Source: Pseudolabrys sp. Root1462 (GTDB lineage: Bacteria > Pseudomonadota > Alphaproteobacteria > Rhizobiales > Xanthobacteraceae). Taken from it: DNA of 64,000 nt. The stretch's first letter is position 1, and the number at the start of each line of letters is the position of its first letter. The stretch covers positions 268,632 through 332,631 of the forward strand of contig NZ_LMFS01000004.1 of assembly GCF_001426945.1 (NCBI RefSeq), read 5' to 3'. This document shows positions 49,696 to 60,100 of this stretch, piece after piece. The position numbers and the translations under genes were made by a program. Below the pieces are notes generated by a model that had not been told where the DNA came from, made no database searches, and worked only from the letters and a program-made list of their open reading frames with translations.

Positions 49696-50765
49696 TTTCA
49701 ATTCCCGAACATCGCCTCGATGCGCTGCTGCACCGCCACGCCATGGTGGAACGCGAGCTCGCGACCGACCTCAAGCCCGAGGAATACGTCAAGCTCTCGC
49801 GCGAGTTCTCGGAACTGACGCCGGTCATCGACACGATCAAGGAATATCGCGCCATCGTCGGCGAGATCGCCGATCTCGACGCCATGATGGCGGACACCGA
49901 TCCGGACATGCGCCGCATGGCCGAAGCCGAGAAGCCTTCGCTGCAGGAAAAGCGCGAGGAGCTTGAGAAGAAGATTCGCCTCGCGCTCATTCCCAAGGAC
50001 GCGATGGACGATCATGACGCGATCCTCGAAATCCGCGCCGGCACCGGCGGCGACGAGGCCGCCCTGTTCGCCGGCGACCTGTTCCGCATGTACGAGCGCT
50101 ATGCGGCGCGCCAGGGCTGGACCGTCGAGATCCTGTCCATCAGCGAAGGCGCCAAGGGCGGCTTCAAGGAAATCATCGCCGAAGTGCACGGCCGCGGCGT
50201 CTTCGCGAAGATGAAATTCGAATCCGGCGTGCACCGCGTTCAGCGCGTGCCGGATACGGAAACGCAGGGCCGCGTTCACACCTCGGCGGCGACCGTCGCG
50301 GTGCTGCCCGAAGTGGAAGACGTCGACATCCAGATCAAGGACGACGACCTCAAGATCGACACCATGCGCGCGCAGGGCGCCGGCGGCCAGCACGTCAACA
50401 AGACCGAGTCGGCGATCCGCATCACGCATATTCCCTCGGGCACGATCGTGTTCGTGCAGGAGGAACGCTCGCAGCACAAGAACAAGGCGAAGGCTTTGAA
50501 GATGCTGCGCGCCAAGCTCTATGACGAGCAGCGCTCGAAACTGGACAAGGAACGCTCCGCCGACCGCAAGAGCCAGGTCGGCTCCGGCGACCGCTCTGAG
50601 CGCATCCGCACCTACAATTACCCGCAAGGGCGCATCACCGATCACCGCATCAACCTGACGCTCTACAAGCTGCCCGCCGCGATGGAGGGCGACATCGGCG
50701 ATCTGATCGACGCGCTGATCACCGAGCATCAGGCCGAATTGCTCGCCGCGGAAGCCGCGGCGTAG
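49692..50765 (+). CDS. prfA: Peptide chain release factor 1
   Basis: 357 residues from TTG 49692, which overlaps the ptsP stop (TTGA). The longer upstream frame is inside ptsP. The family start [19 protein letters not shown] matches RF1 proteins, and the length (357) fits. The GGQ tripeptide is in [12 protein letters not shown], needed for peptide release; RF1 reads UAA and UAG, with the PXT-like specificity region earlier. prmC, which methylates the GGQ glutamine, follows 12 nt later. Confidence 0.96.
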   Translation: MISIPEHRLDALLHRHAMVERELATDLKPEEYVKLSREFSELTPVIDTIKEYRAIVGEIADLDAMMADTDPDMRRMAEAEKPSLQEKREELEKKIRLALIPKDAMDDHDAILEIRAGTGGDEAALFAGDLFRMYERYAARQGWTVEILSISEGAKGGFKEIIAEVHGRGVFAKMKFESGVHRVQRVPDTETQGRVHTSAATVAVLPEVEDVDIQIKDDDLKIDTMRAQGAGGQHVNKTESAIRITHIPSGTIVFVQEERSQHKNKAKALKMLRAKLYDEQRSKLDKERSADRKSQVGSGDRSERIRTYNYPQGRITDHRINLTLYKLPAAMEGDIGDLIDALITEHQAELLAAEAAA

Positions 50766-50777
50766 CAAGGAACGTCG

Positions 50778-51692
50778 TTGGGCGGCACGACCATGATGCG
50801 TATCATTCCCGGACTGAAGACCGACGCCTCGGTTGCGGAAGCGCAGCGGCTGATGACGCAGGCGTTTCGGCTCGCCGGCCTCGATTCTCCGGAAGCCGAT
50901 ACGCGGTTGCTGCTCGGCCATGCGTTGCGGCTCGATCGTGCGCGCTTGTTGTCGCAGTCCGATCGACTACTGGAGGCACGCGAGGTCGAGGCTATTCAGG
51001 GACTGGCCGCGCGCCGGCTTCGGCATGAACCGGTATCGCGCATTCTCGGCCGCAAGGAATTCTGGAGCCTGACGCTTCAGGTCGGCGACGCCGTTCTGGT
51101 GCCGCGGCCGGAGACCGAAACCGTGATCGAACTCGCGCTCGATCTTATCGGGCGCGACGGCGCGCGCGACCGGCCGCTGCGCATTCTCGATATCGGTACC
51201 GGCACTGGCGCCTTGTTGCTGGCACTATTGTCCGAACTCACGCATGCGACCGGCATCGGGACCGATGTCAGTGTCGGCGCGCTCGAAATGGCCCGCGCCA
51301 ACGCTCGACAGAATAAACTCGCGGCGCGCTCGCAATTCGTCTGCTGCAATCTCGCCGATGGCATCAGCGGGCCGTTCGACCTGGTGGTGTCCAATCCGCC
51401 GTACATCGCGCGCGGCGAGATTGAAACCCTGCAGCCCGAGGTCCGCGACTACGATCCGGCGCTGGCCTTAGACGGCGGCACCGATGGCCTCGATTTCTAT
51501 CGCGCCATCGCCCGCGAGGCACTGCGGCTGCTCGCGCCGGACGGCCGCCTGATCGTCGAGTTGGGCGCCGGCCAGGAGGCGCCGGTTGCGACGTTGTTTC
51601 AAAGCGCAGGGTTAACGGTTGCGCCGGCGCGCCTTGATCTGGCCGGAATTCCGCGGGCCCTTTCCGCCGTGGCGGCTAAAAATGCGTCCTGA
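50778..51692 (+). CDS. prmC: Peptide chain release factor N5-glutamine methyltransferase
   Basis: 304 residues from TTG 50778, preferred because AAGGA lies 6 nt before it; ATG 50793 is an alternative. Motif I is ILDIGTGTGALLLALL and the active site NPPY is at N206 (VSNPPYIARGEIE). PrmC methylates the GGQ glutamine of release factors and so speeds termination. It is 12 nt after prfA, the usual arrangement. A 697-bp gap follows before DUF4167. Confidence 0.96.
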   Translation: MGGTTMMRIIPGLKTDASVAEAQRLMTQAFRLAGLDSPEADTRLLLGHALRLDRARLLSQSDRLLEAREVEAIQGLAARRLRHEPVSRILGRKEFWSLTLQVGDAVLVPRPETETVIELALDLIGRDGARDRPLRILDIGTGTGALLLALLSELTHATGIGTDVSVGALEMARANARQNKLAARSQFVCCNLADGISGPFDLVVSNPPYIARGEIETLQPEVRDYDPALALDGGTDGLDFYRAIAREALRLLAPDGRLIVELGAGQEAPVATLFQSAGLTVAPARLDLAGIPRALSAVAAKNAS

Positions 51693-51950
51693 AGGCCGCC
51701 ATTACCGCCTCCCCGGAACTGCAGAGCAGCTAAAACGGATAAAAAACCGCTTGGAATGCCGCGCGGAAACGACTAGCTTCCGGTCACGGAATCGACCGTG
51801 AGGTCGCGCCGCCAAGGACCCGGAGCGGATTGATTGATCCAGAGGTTCTGTGGGGCGGCGCCGGAACACCGACGAACCGATGTCGATCAACCAAGTCGAT
51901 GAGCCCGCTGAAACCGCGCGGCATATCGGAATCGACAGCGACGGGTGCGG

Positions 51951-52082
51951 ATGTTTTCATCGGTTGGGCGCATCGCTGATTGGATCTCGGCTGACCAGGT
52001 CGCTGCATTGATCATGAGAGATGCGCATAATGAAAGGTTGGCGGCGTTGCGGATTGAAGCCGCGGCCTTGGGGTTGCTGTAG
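51951..52082 (+). CDS. Possible small ORF (43 residues), uncertain
   Basis: ATG 51951 opens a 43-codon frame ending in an amphipathic-looking helix (ISADQVAALIMRDAHNERLA). Alternative GTG 51945 is in frame. No good Shine-Dalgarno is seen (only GACGGG), no family is recognised, and other frames in this gap are also open for short stretches. Coding is a possibility, not a finding. Confidence 0.25.
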   Translation: MFSSVGRIADWISADQVAALIMRDAHNERLAALRIEAAALGLL

Positions 52083-52247
52083 CCATAATAAACAACCGGC
52101 GCATAGAGGGTCGTCGAGGGCGCGGACCGTCGGATAGGTCCGGCTGCGCGCGGAGGGCGTGCGGGCGCTCTGAACGGGAGTGGTGAAACGGCGCGGCGCG
52201 GACAACCCTGACAAAAAGGGCGCGCCCGGATCGGCCGGTTCATTCAG

Positions 52248-52302
52248 GGGTGACAAATCCGGGTGATCAAGTCCGGGTGAGCGAGTCTGGGCAACCGGTC
52301 AG
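52248..52302 (+). repeat. Imperfect 14-bp tandem array
   Basis: Four units: GGGTGACAAATCC, GGGTGATCAAGTCC, GGGTGAGCGAGTCT and GGGCAACCGGTCAG, in head-to-tail order with a 14-bp period (first unit one base short). The array ends 88 nt before the DUF4167 start. Confidence 0.6.
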
Positions 52303-52389
52303 TGAAGTGAACCGGACTGTCGGTGAAGGAAATGCCGCTGGAACGACCGGCGGCAAGACGTGGCAATTTGACTAGCGAATAGGATGAGC

Positions 52390-53133
52390 ATGAGAAACGG
52401 TCAGAAGCGCATGCGTGGTCGCGGCGGCGGTGGTGGCGGCGGCGGCGGCGGTGGTGGAGGCGGTGGCAATCACCGCAAAGGCCAGAACCCGCTGACGCGC
52501 GTCTACGAGTCGAACGGCCCCGACGTTAAGATCCGCGGCACCGCGTCTCATATCGCCGAGAAGTACATGCAACTCGCGCGCGATGCGCAGGGCTCGGGGG
52601 ATCCGGTCGCGGCGGAGAACTACTTCCAGCACGCCGAGCATTATTTCCGGCTCATCGCCGCGGCGCAGGAACAGTTCCGCCAGCAGAACCCGTATTACAA
52701 TCAACAGCAGCCGCCGCAGCAGGGTGTCCCGCAAGGCGCTGCCGACGAGAACTACGACGACGAGGAAAACGACTCGCAGCCTTTCGCCGCGCAGGACCCG
52801 GGTTTCGCGCCGCAGCCTCAAGGTCAGCCTTACGTGCCGCGTGACACGCAATTTTCACCGCGTGTGCAGCAGCATCAGCCGCAGCCACAGCAGCAACCGC
52901 AACCGGACGTGCCGGTCGGCCTGCCCGCCTTCATCACCGGCGGCGGCGCGGTCAACGGCGCCGAGCAGCCTGCCGGCAACGGTCATGAACAGGGCGAACG
53001 TCCCGATCGCTTCGGCCGCCGTCGCCGTCGTCATCGCGGCGGTTACCGCGGCGAGCGTCCCGACTACAATGCCGGCAATGCCGAAGGCGCAGCGCCTCAG
53101 CCCGCGGGCGGCGACGAACCGCCGGCGGAATAA
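52390..53133 (+). CDS. DUF4167 domain protein with polyglycine tract
   Basis: 247 residues from ATG 52390 (MRNGQKRMRGR); AGGA lies 5 nt before it, and ATG 52384 abuts the same AGGA and is less likely. A run of 15 Gly follows the first ten residues. The conserved DUF4167 domain (NPLTRVYESNGPDVKIRGTASHIAEKYMQLARDA...AENYFQHAEHYFRLIAAAQ) is at about 30-100; the rest is Pro/Gln/Arg-rich and disordered, ending RRRRRHRGGYRGE, an RNA-binding-like tail. The family is restricted to Alphaproteobacteria and lies after prmC; the function is not known. A terminator follows. Confidence 0.92.
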   Translation: MRNGQKRMRGRGGGGGGGGGGGGGGGNHRKGQNPLTRVYESNGPDVKIRGTASHIAEKYMQLARDAQGSGDPVAAENYFQHAEHYFRLIAAAQEQFRQQNPYYNQQQPPQQGVPQGAADENYDDEENDSQPFAAQDPGFAPQPQGQPYVPRDTQFSPRVQQHQPQPQQQPQPDVPVGLPAFITGGGAVNGAEQPAGNGHEQGERPDRFGRRRRRHRGGYRGERPDYNAGNAEGAAPQPAGGDEPPAE

Positions 53134-53157
53134 ACAACGGCACTTTGTGCACTGATC

Positions 53158-53190
53158 AAATGGCCGGGGCTTAACCCCGGCCATTTTCTT
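53158..53190. terminator. Bidirectional terminator after DUF4167
   Basis: AAATGGCCGGGG (53158-53169) pairs with CCCCGGCCATTT (53175-53186) around CTTAA, with T-rich sequence downstream on the plus strand and A-rich sequence before it, so both converging genes can use it. Confidence 0.9.
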
Positions 53191-53196
53191 TGGCCG

Positions 53197-53931
53197 CTAC
53201 ACGCCCGCCGTCGGCGCCAGCGCCGGCTCCAGCGACGGCACCAGCACGCGCCGGGCGCGGCGCTGCGCCGGAATGGCGCGATAGACCTGCTTGGTCGCTT
53301 CGACGATGTGCACGCCGGCGAACGGCGCCGACAGCGTGGCGCCAGTGCGCTCCCAAGCGACCGCGGTGCGCAGGAACCAGGCCCCCGACACCGGCGGCAC
53401 ATAGAGCGCTTCGCTCCATCCCGCCGGCGAGAACCACGCCTCGCGCAGGAGCTGATTGATCTGGCTTCGCGAATAAGGGCGGCCATGACCGAACGGCGTC
53501 GTATCGGTGCGCGCCCAGACGCCGCGGCGATTAGGCACCACCGCAAGCAGCCGGCCGCCGCTCGACATCACGCGCCACACTTCGCGCAACAGGCCCATCG
53601 GGTCGTTCGTCATTTCCAGCGCGTGGACGAGCAGCACGCGATCGACCGCGCCGTCGGTAAGCGGCAGTTCGCTTTCTTCGACCAGGGCCGCGAGCGTCGG
53701 CCGCGCTGTCGGCCATTTCAACACGCCCTGCGCCGCCGGCATGAAGGCGAGGCAGCGCTCGGCCTCCTCGCGGAACAGGCCGAGATACGGCGGGGTATAG
53801 CCGATGCCGAGGACGCGCTGGCCCGAGGTATCGCGCCACTGCGCGCGCACGCCGCGGCCGATGATACGGCGGGCGACCTTGCCGAGCGGCTGGCCGTAGA
53901 AATTGCGCAGGTCGACGACGTCGATGGACAT
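53197..53931 (-). CDS. Class I SAM-dependent methyltransferase
   Basis: 244 residues. Motif I is degenerate (RVLGIGYTPPYL) but the post-I pattern DGAVDRVLLVHALEMTNDPMGLLREVWRVMSSGGRLLAVVPN is clear and typical. The family lies beside gloB in Hyphomicrobiales; the substrate is unknown. It is divergent from gloB across 158 bp, the place for both promoters. Confidence 0.86.
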   Translation of the reverse strand: MSIDVVDLRNFYGQPLGKVARRIIGRGVRAQWRDTSGQRVLGIGYTPPYLGLFREEAERCLAFMPAAQGVLKWPTARPTLAALVEESELPLTDGAVDRVLLVHALEMTNDPMGLLREVWRVMSSGGRLLAVVPNRRGVWARTDTTPFGHGRPYSRSQINQLLREAWFSPAGWSEALYVPPVSGAWFLRTAVAWERTGATLSAPFAGVHIVEATKQVYRAIPAQRRARRVLVPSLEPALAPTAGV

Positions 53932-54089
53932 GAGCCTAAACTACCACGGAGCGCCCGAATCCCGGATGGGCGGCGGCAAAATACAGCCTTTCACGGCCGC
54001 GTGCGAATATGTCAAAGCACTAAGCGAGCGTTCGGGACCCGTCCCGTCGTGACAGAGTTAATATTGCGACCAGTCGCCCGGAGGACATG

Positions 54090-54857
54090 ATGCCCGCAGA
54101 AATCCGCCTGTTCCGCTGCCTTTCCGACAATTACGGCGTATTGCTCCACGATCCGGACACCGGCGCGACGGCGGCCATCGACGCGCCCGAGGCGGCGCCG
54201 ATCGAGAGCGCGCTGAAGGCCACCGGCTGGAAGCTCACCGACATCCTGGTCACGCACCATCACGCCGACCATACCGACGGCATCATGGAGCTGAAGAACA
54301 AGTACAAGTGCCGCGTCGTCGCCCCCGCCGCCGAAGCCGCGAAGATTCCCGGCGTCGACGAGACGGTGAAGGAAGGCGACAAGGCCAAAGTCGGCAATCT
54401 CGTGAGCAATGTCATCGAGACTCCCGGCCACACGCTCGGCCATATCGCCTACTGGTTCCACGCTGACAAGATCGCCTTCGTCGGCGACACGCTGTTCTCG
54501 ATCGGCTGCGGCCGCGTCATCGAAGGCACCATGGATCAGATGTGGTCGTCGCTGCAGAAGCTGCGCGACCTGCCGGACGACACGCGGGTCTATGTCGGTC
54601 ATGAATATACGCTCGCCAACATCAAATTCGCGCTGACCATCGAACCGAGCAACGCAGCGCTGAAGTCGCGTGCGGCCGAAGCCGAGAAGCAGATCGCCGG
54701 CGGTCATTTCACTATTCCGGTTACCATCGGCGCCGAGAAGAAGCAGAACCCGTTCATCCGCGCCGACGTGCCGGAAGTCGCCGCCGGCATCGGCATGGCC
54801 GGCAAGCCGGCGAACGAAGTGTTCGCGGAGATCAGGACACGGAAGAACAAATTCTAG
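54090..54857 (+). CDS. gloB: Hydroxyacylglutathione hydrolase (glyoxalase II)
   Basis: 255 residues from ATG 54090, chosen over ATG 54087 because GGAGG is 5 nt before 54090 and only 2 nt before 54087. The metallo-beta-lactamase zinc-binding motif is THHHADHTDG, with TPGHTLGHIAYWF, FVGDTLFSIGCGRV and VYVGHEYTLANIKFAL also typical. The enzyme splits S-lactoylglutathione in methylglyoxal detoxification. The divergent methyltransferase is a common neighbour. Confidence 0.95.
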   Translation: MPAEIRLFRCLSDNYGVLLHDPDTGATAAIDAPEAAPIESALKATGWKLTDILVTHHHADHTDGIMELKNKYKCRVVAPAAEAAKIPGVDETVKEGDKAKVGNLVSNVIETPGHTLGHIAYWFHADKIAFVGDTLFSIGCGRVIEGTMDQMWSSLQKLRDLPDDTRVYVGHEYTLANIKFALTIEPSNAALKSRAAEAEKQIAGGHFTIPVTIGAEKKQNPFIRADVPEVAAGIGMAGKPANEVFAEIRTRKNKF

Positions 54858-54967
54858 CCGGCCAGGCGGAGCTGGCGGTCCGAGTACAGATATCGGGTGC
54901 ATAAAACGGGTCGAGCGCGGGCACGTCGCGCCGTACCTCACGGGCCTCACGTTCAATCGAGGTCAGC

Positions 54968-55657
54968 ATGCCATCCGTATCTTTCCCTCAGCACGACGGA
55001 CTCGCGGTCATCGAGCCGTCCATTCTCTACTTCGGCACACCGGTTGCCCTGATCGGCACGCGCAACGAGGACGGCACACCGAATCTGGCGCCGATGTCGT
55101 CGGTCTGGTGGCTCGGCTGGCGCGCCGTCCTCGGGCTGGCGATCGCGTCCAAGACGCCGCAGAACATGATCCGTACCGGAGAGTGCGTCATCAATCTGCC
55201 ATCCGACGACATGGCGGACGCCGTCGATCGTATCGCGCGGACGACGGGTTCGAATCCTGTGCCGCCTGGCAAGGTCTCGCGGGGCTATCGCTACGAAAAG
55301 CAGAAATTCGAGACCGCCGGCCTGACCGCCATCAACGGCGAAGCCGTCGCCGCACCGCGCGTGCTGGAATGTCCGGTGCAACTGGAGGCCCGGCTTGAGA
55401 GTGTGCACGAAATGGCCGCCCTCGACCCTGTTTGGGCCGGCAGGGTGCGCGCCTTCGAAATGCGCATCGTCCGCGTCCATGCCGATCGTTCGATCCTGAT
55501 GGACGGCGAGGCCAACCGTATCGATCCCGACAAGTGGCGGCCGCTGATCATGAGCTTCCAGCAGTTCTACGGCCTTGCACCCGGCAAGCTCCACCACTCC
55601 AAACTCGGGGAAATACCGGAGCAATCGTACCGGCCGCCGAACGCGCGAATGGGATGA
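54968..55657 (+). CDS. Flavin reductase-like split-barrel protein
   Basis: 229 residues; GAGGT 4-5 nt before ATG 54968. The pattern ILYFGTPVALIGTRNEDGTPNLAPMSSVWWLG followed by ASKTPQNMIRTGECVINLP is the flavin-reductase-like FMN-binding split barrel (DIM6/NTAB). It probably binds FMN and reduces a small molecule or flavin; partner and substrate are unknown. It lies between gloB and the cupin gene, on the same strand. Confidence 0.9.
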   Translation: MPSVSFPQHDGLAVIEPSILYFGTPVALIGTRNEDGTPNLAPMSSVWWLGWRAVLGLAIASKTPQNMIRTGECVINLPSDDMADAVDRIARTTGSNPVPPGKVSRGYRYEKQKFETAGLTAINGEAVAAPRVLECPVQLEARLESVHEMAALDPVWAGRVRAFEMRIVRVHADRSILMDGEANRIDPDKWRPLIMSFQQFYGLAPGKLHHSKLGEIPEQSYRPPNARMG

Positions 55658-55689
55658 GATTTGGCGCGCGCTCTGCTAATAATGCCGAT

Positions 55690-56115
55690 ATGCCGACTCC
55701 GCCCACTGCCGCCGACATCATCAGGAAGCTCGCGCTCAAGCCGCATCCGGAAGGCGGCCATTATCGTGAGACATTTCGCGACAGCCATCTGGTCGATGGC
55801 CGCGCCGCCTCGACCGCGATCCTGTTTTTACTGGCGAAGGGCGAGCGCTCGCACTGGCACCGTGTCGATGCCGTGGAGATCTGGCATTGGCACGCCGGCG
55901 CGCCGCTGCAGCTGAAAATCGTCGACGGCGCGAAGGAAGAAATCATCCGGCTCGGCGGCGACATCCATAATGACGAAGTGCCCCAGGTAACGGTGCCGGC
56001 CCGCGCCTGGCAGGCCGCTGAATCGCTCGGCGACTGGACTCTGGTCGGCTGTACCGTGGCGCCGGGCTTCCAGTTCGAAGGCTTTGAACTCGCGCCGGTG
56101 GGGTGGAAACCTTAG
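55690..56115 (+). CDS. Cupin_5 (DUF985) family protein
   Basis: 141 residues. The start KLALKPHPEGGHYRETFR and the core ILFLLAKGERSHWHRVDAVEIWHWHAGAPLQL are the DUF985 family pattern, with His residues suited to metal binding; the end is TVAPGFQFEGFELAPVGW. The function is unknown; some relatives are epimerase-like. It starts 33 nt after the flavin reductase-like gene and may share its transcript. Confidence 0.92.
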   Translation: MPTPPTAADIIRKLALKPHPEGGHYRETFRDSHLVDGRAASTAILFLLAKGERSHWHRVDAVEIWHWHAGAPLQLKIVDGAKEEIIRLGGDIHNDEVPQVTVPARAWQAAESLGDWTLVGCTVAPGFQFEGFELAPVGWKP

Positions 56116-56117
56116 CC

Positions 56118-56172
56118 GTCAATCCGGGAGCGAACGAACCGAGCAGGCCCTTCGGTCCACGCCCGGAATGAC
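56118..56172. repeat. REP-like element
   Basis: GTCAATCCGGG (56118-56128) and CCCGGAATGAC (56162-56172) form the imperfect inverted ends of a 55-bp element related to 14492-14598. It fills the gap between the cupin and convergent EamA genes. Confidence 0.65.
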
Positions 56173-56175
56173 ACT

Positions 56176-57039
56176 TCATTTCCTCCGCAACATGTCCTTG
56201 GCCGCGAGCAATCCGCCGCCGGCGATGAGCAGAGCAGCGAGCGCCAGCGTGATGCGCGCTTCGGCAAAGCCGGCGAGCACCAGGAACGCCGTCGACAGGA
56301 CGGGCGCAGCGTAGGAGCTGACGCCAAGCAGGCGGATATCGCCGCGCTTGACGCCGATGTCCCAGGCATAGAACGCGGCGCCGACCGGACCAACGCCGAG
56401 CGCGATGATCGCCTCCCACTGCTCGGCGTCCTGCGGCCATACCGTCGTCTCGAAGGCGAGATGGCTGAGCGTCGCCATTATCGCGGTCACGAGGCAGTAG
56501 CCGGCGACTACCGCCGTCGGCACAGCCGCGAAGCGGCGCGACAGCACCGAATAGCCGGACCATACGAAGGCCGCCATGAAGGCCGCGAGATAGCCGGCAC
56601 CCGCACCCGGCGTCAGCGAAAAGCCCTTACCGATGAACAGCACCGCCGTGCCGATGAAGCCAATGAGCGCACCGGCGACCGAGTACCAGCGCAGCCGCTC
56701 ACCCGGCAGCAGGCCTGAGAACAGCACGATGAGCAAGGGCCACAGGTAATTCACCAGACCGGCTTCGGCCGGCGGCGCCAGACGCAGCGACAGAAAATAG
56801 AGCGCGTGATAGCCGAACAGGCCGCCCACGCCGAGCGCCCAGGCCTTCGGGCTCTGCCGCAGGGCGCCCCAGGCACCGCTCCAAGTGACCCAGGCAGCGC
56901 CGATCGCGCCGCCGATGGCAAAGGTCATCGCCGCGAGCTGGAACGCCGGCACTGTGCCTGAGGCGACCGTCAACAGCGCCAGCAGCGACCACATCAGGAT
57001 CGCAGAAAAACCGATGAGCGTTGCGTGAAAAGAAGACAT
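56176..57039 (-). CDS. EamA (DMT) family transporter
   Basis: 287 residues from ATG 57039 (MSSFHATLIGFSAILMWSLLALLTVASG); the longer frame to 57138 is not family-like. About ten membrane helices in two EamA halves. The middle (LRLAPPAEAGLVNYLWPLLIVLFSGLLPGERLRW) resembles the YddG/aromatic-amino-acid-exporter subgroup, but substrate is not proven. A 150-bp divergent gap separates it from the autotransporter. It is a different subgroup from the transporter at 41016-41903. Confidence 0.9.
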   Translation of the reverse strand: MSSFHATLIGFSAILMWSLLALLTVASGTVPAFQLAAMTFAIGGAIGAAWVTWSGAWGALRQSPKAWALGVGGLFGYHALYFLSLRLAPPAEAGLVNYLWPLLIVLFSGLLPGERLRWYSVAGALIGFIGTAVLFIGKGFSLTPGAGAGYLAAFMAAFVWSGYSVLSRRFAAVPTAVVAGYCLVTAIMATLSHLAFETTVWPQDAEQWEAIIALGVGPVGAAFYAWDIGVKRGDIRLLGVSSYAAPVLSTAFLVLAGFAEARITLALAALLIAGGGLLAAKDMLRRK

Positions 57040-57189
57040 GTCACTTAGCGAATACGAAAACTGCGGGGCGAGCACAATTCGGCGACATCGGCCGCTGTGG
57101 GCAATCCACGATTTTGCCCCGGGAAATAGCCTATCCATTGGGAATAAACATGAGTCTACAACCGGGGCGCTACCGGTATTTAAATAGCC

Positions 57190-60100
57190 ATGCTAAAAAC
57201 CGGCGGCGGGCAGCCGGGACGGCCGGTCAAAGGGGCGTATAGCGTTATGTTCAGTCAAGCGCCGATCCTTCGTCAGGATGGCGCCGCCGCGTGGCTGATT
57301 GCGGCGGGAATTGCCCTGTCCGTGATGCTGCTGTCGACATCATCCGCCCGCGCGGATTGCCTGATCAGCGGCTCCACCGTCACCTGCTCGCCGGCGGGCG
57401 GTCCGCAGACGACGACGATCGGCACCGGCGCGGAAAGTAATATCACCGTCAATGTGCTCCCGGGCGCTTCGATCGCGGTTGGACCGGACGCGATCGGCAT
57501 TTTCCTCAATGCCCAGAACCTGGTCACGAATGCCGGATCGATTTCCGCCGGTGACTCGACCGGCAGCTTCAGCGGCGGCATGTTTTTCTTCGGTGATGGC
57601 AACACCGCGATCAACAACGGATCGATCAGCGCCGGCAATGCCAGCGGTGGCGGTCAGGTGTTCGGCATCCAGTCTTTCGGAGATGACGCCGACATTACCA
57701 ATAACAATATGATTGTCGTCGGCAATGGCAGCGGCTCTTCGCCCTACCCGTTCGATGCCAGTGGCATCGCCGCGCAAAACAACAGCCGGATCATCAATAA
57801 TGGCTCGATCGTCGTCGGCAACTATGCGCAAGGCATCTTTGCCTGCTGCAGCAACCAGATCACAAACAGCGCCGGCGCGTTGATCCAGACCGGCGATAAC
57901 GGTTTCGGCATTTTCGCGGGAGCCGACAACAATCAAATTCAGAACGCCGGGCAGATCGTCGTCGGCAACGGCAACTTCAGCGGCCTGACGTTCTTCTCTT
58001 ACGGCATCCTGGTTTCCGGCAGTAACAACACCGTCACCAACACGGGCTCAATCCGGGTTGGCAATCTGGCCGCCGGCATGGCCATCGACGATCCGCTGGG
58101 CGGCGGCGGCTCCTATACCGGCAACACGCTGATCAACGCCAGCGGGGCCACGATCAGAGGCGGCAACGGTTCGTACGGCATGGCATCGGGTTCACAATTC
58201 GTGTTCCCTCCGGATGCGACGCTGACGAACAACGGTACCATCATCATCGGCGATGCGATTCCGAGCGTTTCGATTCCCATCGGCATGGTGGCCTTCGGAC
58301 CGGCGGCGATTACCAACACCGGCACGATCATCGTCGGCAACGGCGATTCGACCACATTTCCGGTTGGCATTTACGCGCTCGAAGCCGGCTCGACGATTCT
58401 CAACTCCGGATCGATCACCGTGGGGACCGCCGGGCTTGGCATTCGTGCGGCGGGCGACGGCACCACGCTCAACAACACCGGTACCATTTCGGTCGGCGCC
58501 GGCGGCACTGGCATCCAGATCACGTTCCCGGTCAGCGGTAGCAACTTTACGGGTCCTGCCGTCACCAACTCAGGCATGGTCATCGCGGGCACGGGCGGCA
58601 TCGGCGTCAACTTCGTCGACAACGGTTCGCTCATCAATACCGGCACGATTCGCGCTTACGGCGATGGCACCGGCAGCAACGGCTACAGCATCTTCACATG
58701 CAGTTGCACGACAACCACGATCACGAATTCCGGCACACTCGACGGCAAGATCCAGGCTGAAGGTCCATCGACCAACTTCGTCAACAGCGGCCTGATCACC
58801 ATCACCGATACGAACGCGGTGCAGCCGATCGGACCGTTCAACTTCAACATCAGTGATTTCGCTCACGGCGGCGGCGGAACGTTCACGCAGACCGCGACCG
58901 GCATTCTGTCGCTCCGCGTCATGCCCGGCTCGCCGGCGCCAATTGACAGCCTGCTGGGCGATACGATCACGCTCGCCGGCACATTGCGCGTGGCGATCCA
59001 GCCAGGCATCTATGCCAACCGGACCACCACCGACACCGCGGTGTCGCTGACCGGCAGTGGCGCCAGTCGCATCGTCACGACGTTCAACAGCTTCGTGGCG
59101 ACGTCGTCGTTCTTCACGGTAACGCCGATCTACGATACCGGCGACGCCACGTCCTACACAGCCATGAGCCTGCAGCTCGATCGCATCGCCTTCGGCGGCC
59201 TGCCGGGCGAGACGCCGAACCAGAAAGCCGTGGGTGACGCCCTCGAGCGGGGCTATTCATCATCGATCGATCCCTCGAGCCCGGCCGGGCGGTTCTACGC
59301 CAACCTTCTCGCTTACGGCTCGGCCGGCGCCCTCGATCAACTGTCGGGCGCCGGCACCGCCGCCAGCCAGAACGCAGCCTTCAATGTTGGCGACCTATTC
59401 AGCGTCGCCATGCTGCAGCAGGGGATGGCCTGGCTGAGCCGCAGCGGCGGTGCGCCGGGCGTGACGTTCGGCGGCCTCGGCTATGCGCCGGCCGGGCAGA
59501 ACAAATTCGCCAACAGGCCCGGCGCCGACGCGTTCGCGGCGATGCGGCCGAGTGAAGGACGCTGGCGCGTGTGGGGTGCCGGATTCGGCGCTACGCGCTC
59601 GATCGACGGCCAATATGGCGCCGCCGATCAGCGTGTCGATGCGGCCGGCGGTCTCTTCGGCGTCGATCGCCAAATCGCGCCGGACCTGCTGATCGGCGCT
59701 GCGGTCGGCGCCAGTTCGTCGCGCTTCTCGGCGTCGAGCCTTTCCACCAACGGCCACTCCGACGCAGGCCATCTCGGCGTCTATGCGTTGAAGACCTTCG
59801 GCGCCGCCTATCTCGCCGCGGCGCTGCATTACGCCCACGCCAATAACGACACCGACCGCACCATCAGCGGCATCGGCGCCGCCGAAACGGCCAAGGGCAG
59901 TTTCGACAGCGACCAGCTCGGCGGGCGCCTCGAACTCGGCTGGCGCTACGCGATGAAGGGCTACACGCTGACGCCGTTTGCCGCCATCGCGCCGACGGCG
60001 CTGTGGCAGCAGGGCTATAGCGAAAACTCAACGACGAGCACCGGCGCGCCGGGCATTCTCGGCCTGACCTATCAGTCGAACCGCGTGTCGTCCTTCCCCA

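Larger units (their letters stand above)
51693..52389. other. 697-bp gap between prmC and DUF4167 gene
   Basis: No confident gene is seen. It contains a short hairpin (TCACGG/CCGTGA at 51784-51801), a 43-codon plus-strand frame (51951-52082) and an imperfect 14-bp tandem array (52248-52302). The stretch is GC-moderate and could hold a long leader or small RNA for DUF4167. Confidence 0.6.
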
